A program made the translations under genes and the position numbers. Shown piece by piece: positions 7,722 through 15,727 of a stretch of 64,000 nucleotides of DNA. The stretch spans positions 124,001-188,000 of the forward strand of contig NZ_JARBUT010000001.1 in NCBI RefSeq assembly GCF_028882275.1, in the 5' to 3' direction. The DNA comes from Nocardiopsis sp. N85 (GTDB lineage: Bacteria > Actinomycetota > Actinomycetes > Streptosporangiales > Streptosporangiaceae). The first letter of the stretch is position 1; each line of letters begins with the position of its first letter. The notes under the pieces are model-generated. The model made no database searches and was not told where the DNA came from. It saw nothing but the letters and a program-made list of their open reading frames with translations.

Positions 7722-7909
7722 GTCCGGTGGGTTCCCACGCGCGCCGCCCGGCGTCGGCGTCCGGCGAGGTGGAATGTGACCCGCGTCTCAGGGGGAGTCC
7801 GACAATTCCCGCAGCTCGGGTTCTGTACACCCCCGCCATCCCGCCGGTGACCCCCGATAACGGACAATGGGTGCTGTTCCACTCCTGTTCGCCTTCCGAG
7901 GGGAAGCCC

Positions 7910-8575
7910 ATGCCCACGACCCGGACCACCGGCGTCCGCTACAAGGGACTGACCGCCCGCGACCTGGCGCTCATCGCCGTGTTCGCCGCGTTCATCGCCG
8001 TCCTCAGCATCACCGGTGCCATCAACCTCTCCTTCTCCCCGGTGCCGATCACCCTCCAGACCCTGGGCATCATGCTCGTCCCGGCCCTCCTGGGCTGGAA
8101 GCGCGGCACCCTCGCCGTCGCGGTCTTCCTCGTCCTGGGCCTTGCGGGTCTGCCCCTGTTCGCCGGCGGCGCCGGCGGCCTGGGCGTCCTGGCCGGACCC
8201 TCCGCCGGGTTCATCCTCAGCTGGATCCCCGCCGCCCTGATCATCGGCCTGCTCACCGACCTCATGGTCCGCAACGGCCGTTACCTCTTCTGGGCGGGAC
8301 TGGCCGTCAACGTCGTCGGCGGCATCCTCGTCGTCTACGCCGTCGGCGTCCCCTGGCTGGGCGTGGCCATGGGCAACGACCACCTCGCCGCGTTCACCGC
8401 CATGGTCGCGTACCTGCCCGGCGACCTGGCCAAGGCCGTCATCGCCGCCCTCATCGCCTCCGCCGTGTACCGCGCCTACCCGATCCCGCCCGCCGGCCGC
8501 CCGGTCATCGAGGACGTCGAGCCGATCGAGGGGACCGCCGAGGCCGAGAAGGCCGACAGGGGCGAGGACGCCTGA
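7910..8575 (+). CDS. bioY: Biotin ECF transporter substrate-binding membrane protein BioY
   Basis: 221 residues with about six hydrophobic segments. After a short N-terminus come LALIAVFAAFIAVLSITGAI, then SFSPVPITLQTLGIMLVPALLGWKRG (the VPITLQT signature of BioY), then AGPSAGFILSWIPAALIIGLL. The C-terminal 30 residues are charged and follow the last helix. The ATG at 7910 was chosen because a longer frame adds only unlikely residues. The stop overlaps the start of the ATPase gene by one base (TGATG), so bioY-M-N forms one translationally coupled operon. BioY binds biotin in the membrane with subnanomolar affinity in known family members. Confidence 0.92.
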   Translation: MPTTRTTGVRYKGLTARDLALIAVFAAFIAVLSITGAINLSFSPVPITLQTLGIMLVPALLGWKRGTLAVAVFLVLGLAGLPLFAGGAGGLGVLAGPSAGFILSWIPAALIIGLLTDLMVRNGRYLFWAGLAVNVVGGILVVYAVGVPWLGVAMGNDHLAAFTAMVAYLPGDLAKAVIAALIASAVYRAYPIPPAGRPVIEDVEPIEGTAEAEKADRGEDA

Positions 8576-9255
8576 TGCTCCGCCTGGAGGGTGTCTCCCA
8601 CTCCTATGACGCGCGCCCCGTGCTGCGCGGCATCACCCTGGACCTCGCCGAGCACCGCATCGGCGTGATCGGGGCGAACGGATCGGGCAAGTCCACGCTC
8701 GCCCGCACCCTCAACGGCCTCGTCGTCCCCGACGAGGGCCGGGTGACGCTCGGGGAGTGGGACACCCGCCGTCACGCCAGGCACATCCGCCGCCGGGTCG
8801 GGTTCGTCTTCTCCGACGCCGCGAACCAGATCATCATGCCCACGGTCGCCGAGGACGTGGAGATCGGTCTGCGCGCGCTCAGACTGGGGCGGGAGGAGAC
8901 GGCCCGGCGGGTCGACACCCTGCTGGAGCGGTACGGTCTGGACGGGCACCGCGATCACCCCGGACACCTGCTCTCCGGTGGCCAGAAACAGCTGCTGGCC
9001 CTGGCCGCCGTCCTGGCGACCGAACCGGAGATCCTCGTCTGCGACGAGCCCACCACCCTGCTCGACCTGCGCAACACCCGCATGGTCCACCGGGTCCTCG
9101 ACACCCTGGAACAACAGGTCGTCCTGTTCACCCACGACCTGGACCTGCTCGACGCCTTCGACCGGGTCCTGGTGGTCGACGACGGCCGGATCGTGTTCGA
9201 CGGCCTGCCCGCCGACGCGGTCGACCACTACGTCAAGCTCATGGACGACCGGTGA
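8575..9255 (+). CDS. bioM: Biotin ECF transporter ATPase BioM
   Basis: 226 residues of a complete ABC ATPase. Walker A is GANGSGKST (residues 33-41), the signature is LSGGQKQLL, Walker B is ILVCDEPTTLLDL, and a switch His lies in LFTHDLDLLD. It starts within TGATG after bioY and ends in a GTGA overlap with bioN. It powers the biotin transporter together with BioN. Confidence 0.92.
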   Translation: MLRLEGVSHSYDARPVLRGITLDLAEHRIGVIGANGSGKSTLARTLNGLVVPDEGRVTLGEWDTRRHARHIRRRVGFVFSDAANQIIMPTVAEDVEIGLRALRLGREETARRVDTLLERYGLDGHRDHPGHLLSGGQKQLLALAAVLATEPEILVCDEPTTLLDLRNTRMVHRVLDTLEQQVVLFTHDLDLLDAFDRVLVVDDGRIVFDGLPADAVDHYVKLMDDR

Positions 9256-9866
9256 ACACGCTCGGCCTCTACATCCCCGGCGACGGCGTCCTGTACCGGC
9301 TCCGGGCGGGGACCAAACTCGCGGGCCTGCTCGTCGTCTGCGTCGTGGTCATCGCGCTGGCCGACCCGCGGGTGTCGGTGGGGCTCCTCCTCGCCGCCGT
9401 GCTCCTCTACCCGGCGGTGGGCCTGCCCTTCAAGCGGGTCCTCGGGGTGCTGCGGACGCTGTGGCCGTTCCTGCTGGCGATCGGCGTCTTCCAGGGACTC
9501 TTCGGCGACCCGCTCACGGGGGTGCGTCTGTGCTCCCAGCTCCTGGCGCTGGTGCTGCTGGCCAACGCGGTCACCCTCACCACCCGGGTCCGCGAGATGC
9601 TCGACCTCTTCGAGCGGCTGGCCCGGCCCCTGGGCCGGTTCGGCGTCTCCTCCGAGCGGGTCGCCCTGGTCCTGGCCCTGACGATCCGCTCCATCCCCAT
9701 GGTCGCCGCCGCCTGGCGCGCGGCCGTGGAGGGCTACCGGGCGCGCGGGCTGTCGGGACGCCCCTACCTGTTGGTGACCCCGCTCATCGTGCAGCTGTTC
9801 CGCATGGCCGAGGCGACGGGTGAGGCCCTCGTGGCGCGCGGCATCGACGAGGACGCCCGGCCCTGA
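9252..9866 (+). CDS. bioN: Biotin ECF transporter transmembrane coupling protein BioN
   Basis: 204 residues (GTG start at 9252 overlapping the bioM stop). It opens with NTLGLYIPGDGVLYRLRAGTKLAGLL, then several hydrophobic helices (LLVVCVVVIALA, LLLAAVLLYPAVGLP, FLLAIGVFQGLF). The coupling motifs near the C-terminus (AAWRAAVEGYRARGLSG, MAEATGEALVARGID) match the CbiQ/EcfT pattern of Ala-Arg-Gly motifs that contact the ATPase. It lacks a second ATPase partner in the operon, as usual for BioMNY. Confidence 0.9.
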   Translation: MNTLGLYIPGDGVLYRLRAGTKLAGLLVVCVVVIALADPRVSVGLLLAAVLLYPAVGLPFKRVLGVLRTLWPFLLAIGVFQGLFGDPLTGVRLCSQLLALVLLANAVTLTTRVREMLDLFERLARPLGRFGVSSERVALVLALTIRSIPMVAAAWRAAVEGYRARGLSGRPYLLVTPLIVQLFRMAEATGEALVARGIDEDARP

Positions 9867-9910
9867 CCCCCTCTCCGGCGAAGGGAACGTCGCCTCAACG
9901 GCGTGTTGCA

Positions 9911-9954
9911 TCCGTATCGATTCCGTATCGAGCCGTGGCACCGGATGATACGGA
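9911..9954 (+). promoter_or_regulatory. Three TCCGTATC repeats upstream of the serine hydrolase gene
   Basis: TCCGTATCGA occurs at 9911-9920 and again at 9922-9931, 11 bp apart. The complement of TCCGTATCAT follows in inverted orientation at 9945-9954. The array ends about 57 bp before the start codon at 10012 and looks like a multi-site operator. Confidence 0.45.
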
Positions 9955-10011
9955 CGGGATAATGGACGCATCAGCCGCTGAGAACGTTGTCGACGACGGA
10001 TCGGTGATCGT

Positions 10012-10998
10012 GTGCTCCGACGTCTCCTCGCCGACCTCCCCCGCCCCTTCCGCACGCTCGTCGTGATGGTGCCGGTCCTCCTGCTGTTCCTCCTGGTCCT
10101 GTCCCCTCCCTCCTCCCAGGCGCTACCGGAGGCCGATCCCGCGGCCGTGCAGGCCATGCTGTCCCGGAGCACGATGGCCCTGGTGCCGTTCGCCCCCGTC
10201 ACCGGACCCGCGACCGGGGGCCCCGTGCTCACCCCGCGGCAGCACGACGACCTCACCGCGCGGGTCGAGGAGATCATCGCCGACGGTGGCGGCCGGGTCG
10301 GCATCGCCCTCCAGGACCTGCGCACCGGCGCGACCTTCAGCCACGGCTCCCGGGAACCGTTCGCCACCGCGAGCGTGGTCAAGCTGACGATCCTCACCAT
10401 GCTGGTGCTGCGCGCCCGGGAGGAGGGCCGCGAACTCACCGAGACCGAACGCGCCGAGGCGTCGGTGATGATCCGTTACAGCGACAACGACGTCACCAAC
10501 GGCCTGTACGAGCGGATCGGTTACAACCCCGGTTTCGTCGAGGGGGCGGAGACACTGGGGTTCACCGACACCGAGCCCCATCCCCACGGCGTGTGGGGCG
10601 GCACCCTCACCACCCCCGCCGACCAGATGCGGCTGCTGCGCGCCCTGTACACCGATGAGGGTCCGCTCACCGCCGACGAACGCGCCTACGTCCGCGACCT
10701 CATGGAGTCGGTCGCCCCCGAACAGGCCTGGGGCGTGTCCGCGGCGGCACGGGAGGGTGACGTGGTCGGCCTCAAGAACGGGTGGACGCCCAGGGAGTCC
10801 GACTCCGGCCGCTGGATGATCCACAGCGTCGGCTACGTGGCCGGGCCGGAGCGGGTCTACCTCATCGCGGTCATGTCCGACGGGCACCCCGACCACGGCT
10901 CGGGTATCGCCGTGGTCGAGAGCGTGGTCGCGGAGGTCACCTCGACCCTGGGGCACCCGCCGGTCGATCCACCGGCGGGTGCCCCTCCGAGTCGCTGA
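10012..10998 (+). CDS. Exported serine hydrolase (class A beta-lactamase fold)
   Basis: 328 residues with a GTG start. Residues 14-37 form a signal or anchor segment (FRTLVVMVPVLLLFLLVL). The active-site Ser-x-x-Lys is in ASVVKLTIL, the second motif is SDNDVTN and the third is LKNGW (KTG-like, with Asn in place of Thr). The family includes beta-lactamases and D-Ala-D-Ala-type serine hydrolases. The KNG triad and lack of a clear omega-loop Glu make a true beta-lactamase less certain, so a peptidoglycan-related role is possible. It is monocistronic and has an array of repeats in its promoter. Confidence 0.85.
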   Translation: MLRRLLADLPRPFRTLVVMVPVLLLFLLVLSPPSSQALPEADPAAVQAMLSRSTMALVPFAPVTGPATGGPVLTPRQHDDLTARVEEIIADGGGRVGIALQDLRTGATFSHGSREPFATASVVKLTILTMLVLRAREEGRELTETERAEASVMIRYSDNDVTNGLYERIGYNPGFVEGAETLGFTDTEPHPHGVWGGTLTTPADQMRLLRALYTDEGPLTADERAYVRDLMESVAPEQAWGVSAAAREGDVVGLKNGWTPRESDSGRWMIHSVGYVAGPERVYLIAVMSDGHPDHGSGIAVVESVVAEVTSTLGHPPVDPPAGAPPSR

Positions 10999-11226
10999 GA
11001 CGTCCCTCGTCGGGACTCCGCTCCGCCCATCACCACCGCTCCCGCGGGGCGGCGGCCGACGCCCTCACCCGGAGAGGTCCATTCCCCGGGTTCGGGCGGA
11101 CTCCTCAGGGCCCGTTCCTCGGGCGGCCTCGCGCGAACCGAAGCGGAGGTTCACAGGAGGCAGGGCCGTCCCCGTTCTCCGGGCTCGCCGAGCACGAGGC
11201 GGAACGGGGGTTCACGAGAACACGGC

Positions 11227-11985
11227 CTAGTCGAGCGGGCCGCCGGCCACGTACAGCACCTGGCCGGAGACGAACCCGGAGTCCTCGGAGGTGAAGAAGG
11301 CCACCGCGTTGGCGATGTCCTCGGGCAGGCCCACCCGGCGGACCGGGATCTCGGCCTCCTTGAACTTCTTCATGTCGTCATAGGAGACGCCGACGCGCTC
11401 GGCGGTCGCGCGGGTCATCGCGGTCTCCACGAAACCCGGGGCGACGGCGTTGACGGTCACGCCGAACTTGCCCAGCTCGATCGCCAGGGTCTTGGTGAAG
11501 CCCTGGAGTCCGGCCTTGGCCGCGGAGTAGTTGGCCTGGCCGCGGTTGCCCAGCGCGGAGGAGCTGGAGAGGTTGACGATCCGGCCCCAGTTCTGGGCGG
11601 TCATGTGCGTCTGGGCGGCCCGGCTCATCAGGAAGGAGCCCCGCAGGTGCACGTTCAGGACGGTGTCCCAGTCCGAGGCGGACATCTTGAACAGCAGGTT
11701 GTCGCGCAGCACACCGGCGTTGTTCACCAGGATGGTGGGCGCGCCGAGCCGTTCGGCGACGGTGTCGACCGCCGTGTTGACCTGCTCCTCGTCGGCGACG
11801 TCGCAGCCCACGGCGATGGCGCTGCCACCGGCGGCGCCGATGCGGTCGACGACCTCCTGGGCGTCGGATTCCTTCAGGTCCAGGACGGCGACGGCGTGGC
11901 CTTCGGCCGCCAGACGCTCGGCCGTGGCGGCGCCGATACCACGGGCCGCTCCGGTCACAATGGCCACACGAGGCGTTGCGGACAT
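11227..11985 (-). CDS. fabG: 3-oxoacyl-ACP reductase-like short-chain dehydrogenase
   Basis: 252 residues. The cofactor motif is TGAARGIG (residues 11-18), followed by CDVADEE, the NNAG motif, a Ser in SSSSALGN and the catalytic YSAAK. The end (GFVSGQVLYVAGG) is typical of FabG. NADPH-dependent reduction of 3-oxoacyl chains is the family role; a paralogue acting on other substrates cannot be excluded. A GGAGG ribosome site lies 6 bases before the ATG. A TetR-type dyad lies upstream at 12039-12050. No other fatty-acid genes are adjacent. Confidence 0.88.
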   Translation of the reverse strand: MSATPRVAIVTGAARGIGAATAERLAAEGHAVAVLDLKESDAQEVVDRIGAAGGSAIAVGCDVADEEQVNTAVDTVAERLGAPTILVNNAGVLRDNLLFKMSASDWDTVLNVHLRGSFLMSRAAQTHMTAQNWGRIVNLSSSSALGNRGQANYSAAKAGLQGFTKTLAIELGKFGVTVNAVAPGFVETAMTRATAERVGVSYDDMKKFKEAEIPVRRVGLPEDIANAVAFFTSEDSGFVSGQVLYVAGGPLD

Positions 11986-12038
11986 GGGTTACCTCCAGGA
12001 TTCACGTGGTGGGCGCGTAGGAATCCTATCTCCATCCC

Positions 12039-12050
12039 TACCGGTCGGTA
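12039..12050. promoter_or_regulatory. TetR-type dyad upstream of fabG
   Basis: TACCGGTCGGTA (TACCG and CGGTA arms, 2-base spacer) lies 54 bp before the fabG start. It resembles sites bound by actinobacterial TetR lipid regulators. No TetR gene is in the window. Confidence 0.4.
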
Positions 12051-12202
12051 AGTGGCCGGGGGGCTTCTCCGAGCACGTTTCCTCGCACCCCTGTGCGGCG
12101 CCACCTGGGTGTCGTCCCCTCGTGCGAAGATGCCGCCCGTCGGGTCCCCCGGTTTTCCTGCACGCCGTCCTCCCTTGGCCTACGATTGCCTGCAAGGCCA
12201 GG

Positions 12203-12214
12203 ATGCACGTGCAT
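12203..12214. promoter_or_regulatory. 12-bp palindrome ATGCACGTGCAT, copy 1
   Basis: A perfect 12-bp palindrome about 50 bp before the ATPase start at 12265. The identical palindrome occurs at 14357-14368, before the DUF397 gene on the other side of the XRE regulator gene. GTGCAG follows a few bases downstream in both copies when read toward the gene. Confidence 0.65.
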
Positions 12215-12264
12215 TCGATCCGTGCAGCAGCACGCGCCCGACCAGTCGGGGAGGAGTGGAAGGC

Positions 12265-12762
12265 ATGGAGTGTGCGGAGACGGTCACGGAGCCCACGGGG
12301 GGATGGTGGCTCAGGGTGCTGACGCACGGCTCCCGGCGCTGGAACACACCCGTGTGCGGAGACCGGCACGACGCCGTCACGTGGACCTTCGACCCCCGCC
12401 CCCACTCCGTGTCGGCCGCACGCGAGATTTCCGCCGTCCTGCTTCGGGAATGGGACATGACCCACTTGTCCCCCGATGTCGCCGTGGTCGTTTCGGAATT
12501 GGTCACCAATGCGGTCCGCCACGGTGGTCCGCTGCTCCCCATCGGAGCGGGTGAGGCGGGTATTCAACTCTCCCTCATGCGCAGCGGGAGCGAATTCATC
12601 TGTGCCGTTCGGGACGGCGGAGATCGGTTGCCGCTCAGAAGGAGGGCCGATGCGACCATGGAGGGTGGTCGGGGACTTGCCTTGGTGAGCGCCTTCGCGC
12701 GAGAGTGGGGTGTGATTCCCACTCCGCCCGGGGGAAAGTTCGTTTGGGCGCAATTCGTGTGA
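12265..12762 (+). CDS. Anti-sigma-factor-type ATP-binding protein (HATPase_c)
   Basis: 165 residues from an ATG at 12265 with GGGGAGGAG just upstream. The GHKL ATPase core has the N box VVVSELVTNAVRHGG, a G1-like VRDGGDRLP and the G2 box MEGGRGLALVSAFAREWG. No membrane segment. It lies upstream of an XRE/DUF5753 regulator in the same direction, repeating the gene set at 5.4-7.7 kb. Target sigma or anti-sigma factor is unknown. A shared palindrome in its promoter suggests control by the neighbouring regulator. Confidence 0.85.
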   Translation: MECAETVTEPTGGWWLRVLTHGSRRWNTPVCGDRHDAVTWTFDPRPHSVSAAREISAVLLREWDMTHLSPDVAVVVSELVTNAVRHGGPLLPIGAGEAGIQLSLMRSGSEFICAVRDGGDRLPLRRRADATMEGGRGLALVSAFAREWGVIPTPPGGKFVWAQFV

Positions 12763-12945
12763 TCCGACGGTGTCGGATGATCACGGCGCCCCGCACGGAC
12801 CCCGGGCCCCGGACCCGTGTCCGGGGTGGCGGGGACCGGAGGCCACCGACCCCGGTACCGCGGTCACATCGGCTATATCGTGTACACGGGTGTCCCGAGG
12901 AGAGCGGACGCCCTCGTGCAGGGGAATGACAGGGAGGCGGCGAAC

Positions 12946-13857
12946 GTGGATATCGCTCGATTGCGCAAGGGGAGTGGCCCCACCGTGCGTCGCATGCTGC
13001 TCGGCCACGAACTGCGCAGCCGACGCGAACAGCGCGGTATCAGTCGAGAGGACGCGGGGAGCAGGATTCGTGCTTCCGCGTCGAAGATCAGTCGGATGGA
13101 ACTCGGCCGGGTCGGTTTCAAGCTCCGCGATATCGAGGACCTCCTGAAGTTGTACGGCGCCGACCGCCGCACGATCAAGGAAATGCTCGAAGTCGCGAAG
13201 GAATCCAACAAGCCCGGATGGTGGAAGGAGTACGGCGACTCCCTGCACAAGTGGCTCACCCATTACATCGGGTTCGAGGAGGCCGCCGACCAGATCCGTA
13301 TCTACGAGTCGCAGTTCATCCCGGGTCTGCTCCAGACCGAGGAGTACGCCCGCGAGATCATCTTCGGCGGCGTCGAGGCCGACACGGTCGCGGAGCAGCG
13401 CCTGGAGGCGCGTCTGAAGAGACAGAAGCGCGTCGAGACCGACGACAACATGCGCATGTGGGTGATCCTGGACGAGGCCGCGGTCCGCCGCCCCATCGGC
13501 GCGACCACCACCGGTCTGGGCGTCATGCGCCGTCAGATCGAGCACCTGATCCGGCTGAGCACGGAGAAGGACAACATCACCATCCAGATCATCCCCTTCG
13601 CGGTGGGCGCGCACGCGGCCGAGGCCGGTTCCTTCACGTTGCTGCGCTACTCCGACTACGAGCTCGCGGACATGGTGTACCTGGAGCGCTTACACGACGG
13701 TGAGCTCAACGACAAGCGGTCCGTGGTGGAGGCCTACACCAAGGCGATGACCCGGCTGAGCGTATCGGCGGCCACCCCCGACCAGACTCTGGAGATGCTC
13801 AAGGGCATCCTGGAGGACTTCTCCGTTTCCGGCGACGGGCCCGTCACCCCCGTCTGA
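12946..13857 (+). CDS. XRE-family regulator with DUF5753 effector domain
   Basis: 303 residues from a GTG at 12946, preceded 8 bases earlier by AGGGAGG; a GTG at 12916 would add ten residues. The helix-turn-helix spans about residues 20-75 (LRSRREQRGISREDAGSRI, SKISRMELGR). DUF5753 follows, with FIPGLLQTEEYAREII, LKRQKRVE and IIPFAVGAHAAEAGSF. It is flanked by an ATPase gene on one side and a convergent DUF397 gene on the other. A very strong hairpin at 13868-13903 ends it. It is the best candidate to bind the ATGCACGTGCAT palindromes. Confidence 0.88.
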   Translation: MDIARLRKGSGPTVRRMLLGHELRSRREQRGISREDAGSRIRASASKISRMELGRVGFKLRDIEDLLKLYGADRRTIKEMLEVAKESNKPGWWKEYGDSLHKWLTHYIGFEEAADQIRIYESQFIPGLLQTEEYAREIIFGGVEADTVAEQRLEARLKRQKRVETDDNMRMWVILDEAAVRRPIGATTTGLGVMRRQIEHLIRLSTEKDNITIQIIPFAVGAHAAEAGSFTLLRYSDYELADMVYLERLHDGELNDKRSVVEAYTKAMTRLSVSAATPDQTLEMLKGILEDFSVSGDGPVTPV

Positions 13858-13867
13858 CCGCCCCCAT

Positions 13868-13903
13868 GACGAAGGACCCCGTCCCCCGACGGGGTCCTTC
13901 GTC
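13868..13903. terminator. Strong hairpin terminator
   Basis: A perfect 16-bp stem (gacgaaggaccccgtc and complement) with a 4-base C loop starts 10 bp after the XRE stop. Confidence 0.85.
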
Positions 13904-14065
13904 GTTCCCGCGCCGATCCGTCGAGGACACGGACCGTGCTCGTGCGAACTCGCGTGGAACGGACTCGGGCGATACGGGTCGGCGCGTGTGCGGGGGGTCC
14001 CACCTCGTGGTGGCGTGACCCCCCACCTGCGCTCCCGGGGCCGGTCGGCCCCGACGGGAGCCTCC

Positions 14066-14299
14066 TCAGCTCAACAGGTTGTCGAAGTCCCCGTCCTTGG
14101 CGCCCAGGATGAGGCAGTCGATCTCCTCCTGGGTGTAGACCAGGGCGGGGCCGGCCGGGAAACGGGAGTTGCGGACGGCGATCGATCCGTCGTTCAGGCG
14201 GGCCAGCTCCACACAGGCACCCTGCGAGTTGCTGCGCTGGGCCTTCTGCCAGGCGGCCTCGGTGAGGTCGGACGCGCTGATGCCGTTGTACGCGGTCAT
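14066..14299 (-). CDS. DUF397 protein
   Basis: 77 residues from the ATG at 14299, with AAGGAG about 8 bases upstream. It deviates from the DUF397 consensus: AAWQKAQRSNSQGACVELARL replaces the usual WRKSSYS block, but VRNSRFPAGPALVYTQEEID retains the VRDSK-GPAL-FT-E pattern. It is convergent with the XRE gene rather than following it. The 12-bp palindrome at 14357-14368 is about 58 bp upstream. Confidence 0.8.
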   Translation of the reverse strand: MTAYNGISASDLTEAAWQKAQRSNSQGACVELARLNDGSIAVRNSRFPAGPALVYTQEEIDCLILGAKDGDFDNLLS

Positions 14300-14356
14300 G
14301 TGGACGTTCTCCTTCGGAGTTCCTTGAGGGGAGGTGCCGTGCGACTGCACTGCCAG

Positions 14357-14368
14357 ATGCACGTGCAT
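14357..14368. promoter_or_regulatory. 12-bp palindrome ATGCACGTGCAT, copy 2
   Basis: Identical to the palindrome at 12203-12214 and placed at nearly the same distance from its gene (DUF397, start 14299). Candidate operator shared by the two promoters flanking the XRE gene. Confidence 0.65.
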
Positions 14369-14542
14369 AAGCACTGACACGTTCACAAGCATAGCGTGAC
14401 ACTCGCCACTTGTCCGGGAGTTCACCATCCCGAGTCCCACGTGATAGGAGAAGGCTCTTCACGGGCGGCGTGTCCCACCGCGGCCCGCCCGTACCGGCCC
14501 GCCCGCCCGCCACCCGACCCGGACCGGTTCCGCACACGCGAA

Positions 14543-14579
14543 GGCCCCGCCGGGCGAGGGTTCGCATTCCGGCGGGGCC
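14543..14579 (-). terminator. Terminator hairpin of the zinc-binding protein gene
   Basis: An 11-bp stem (ggccccgccgg/ccggcggggcc) with a further 4-bp stem inside its loop begins 14 bases after the end of the 14594-15649 gene. Confidence 0.75.
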
Positions 14580-14593
14580 GTACGGGCTCAGGG

Positions 14594-15649
14594 TCAGGAG
14601 CAGACCAGGGCGGTCCTCAGCGCTTCCAGGTTCCCGCGCATGATCGACGGGTAGTCGTCTCCGGGGGAATCGTCGGTGACGCCCTCCAGCGGGTCGAGCA
14701 CCTCCACCTCGGCGCCGGTCTCGGCGGCGATGGTCTCCGCGGTCGCCCGGGGCATGAGCGGCTCGGTGAAGATCGTGTTGACGTCGTGCTCTTCGACGAA
14801 GTCGGCGATCTTCGCGATCTGGGCGGGAGAGGGCTCGGTGTCGGGGTCCACCCCGCTGACCCCCATCTGCTCCAGGTCGTACCGCTCCGTCAGGTACGAG
14901 AAGGCGGTGTGCCCCACGACGACCTCGCGGTGCTCGCAGGAGGCCAGACCCTCCTCGTACTCCCCGCCGATCGTCGCGAGCTCGGCGCTCACGGCCTCGG
15001 CGTTCGCGGTGTACTCGTCGGCGCCCTCGGGGTGCAGCTCACCCAGACGCGCGCTCAGGGCGTCGGCGACCTGGGCCATGAGGTCCACGTCGAGCCAGAA
15101 GTGCGGGTCGAAGTCGCCGTGCTCGTGCCCGTCGCCCTCGTCCTCGTGGTCCTCCTCGGCCTCGGCCTCGTCCTCGTGGCCGTGGTCGTCGCCCTCGTGC
15201 GCGTGGTCGTCCTCGTGGCCGTGGTCCTCTTCGTCCTCGTGGTCGTGGCCGTCCTCGCCGGCCGCGTGCAGCTCGACGACGTCGGCGACGTCCAGTGCCT
15301 TGTCCGACGCCTCCTGGGTCACGGCCTCGTCCACCGCCGGCTGCAACCCGGACACGTAGAACGCGACGTCGGCCTCGGTGATCTCGCCGATCTGGCGCGC
15401 GGTCAGCTCCAGATCGTGGGGTTCCATGCCGGGCTCGGTCAGCTGGACGACCGCCACCCGGTCGCCGCCGATCTCCCGGGCCAGCCATTCCAGGGGGTAG
15501 ACGCCGGTGACCAGGGTCAGCTCGGGGTCGGCCGGAGCGGGGCCGCCCGTCTCGGCGGCCCCTCCTCCCTCGCCACCGCCGCAGGCGGTGGCCGTCATCA
15601 GTGCCACCGCGCCGAGCGCGGCGGTTCGCAGGATCGTTCCGGTTCGCAT
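14594..15649 (-). CDS. znuA: Zinc ABC transporter substrate-binding lipoprotein (ZnuA-like)
   Basis: 351 residues. Signal peptide with lipid-attachment Cys at residue 23 (LMTATACGGG). The mature part is a cluster A-I metal-binding protein: YPLEWLAREIGGD, then MEPHDLELT (first His ligand), then a His/Asp/Glu-rich loop at about 134-178, DPHFWLDVDL (second His) and VVGHTAFSYL (third His). The charged loop typifies zinc rather than manganese proteins. Permease and ATPase genes are not adjacent. A Zur-like box at 15669-15683 sits 20 bp before the start, so zinc repression is likely. Confidence 0.92.
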   Translation of the reverse strand: MRTGTILRTAALGAVALMTATACGGGEGGGAAETGGPAPADPELTLVTGVYPLEWLAREIGGDRVAVVQLTEPGMEPHDLELTARQIGEITEADVAFYVSGLQPAVDEAVTQEASDKALDVADVVELHAAGEDGHDHEDEEDHGHEDDHAHEGDDHGHEDEAEAEEDHEDEGDGHEHGDFDPHFWLDVDLMAQVADALSARLGELHPEGADEYTANAEAVSAELATIGGEYEEGLASCEHREVVVGHTAFSYLTERYDLEQMGVSGVDPDTEPSPAQIAKIADFVEEHDVNTIFTEPLMPRATAETIAAETGAEVEVLDPLEGVTDDSPGDDYPSIMRGNLEALRTALVCS

Positions 15650-15668
15650 GGGACCATGATCGGGAAAA

Positions 15669-15683
15669 TGAAAACGGTTGTCA
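15669..15683. promoter_or_regulatory. Zur-like box
   Basis: TGAAAACGGTTGTCA is palindromic except for one pair of positions and matches the Zur-type TGAAAAC-N-GTTTTCA pattern. It lies immediately upstream of the zinc-binding lipoprotein gene. No zur gene is in the window. Confidence 0.7.
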
Positions 15684-15727
15684 ATTTGACCGTTGTGTCC
15701 GGTATCTCGTACCGGCCTCCGTCGGGA

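Noticed and set aside
7722..7909. Possible biotin operator or riboswitch before bioY
   Set aside because: No recognisable BirA/BioQ-type dyad or conserved structure found by eye.
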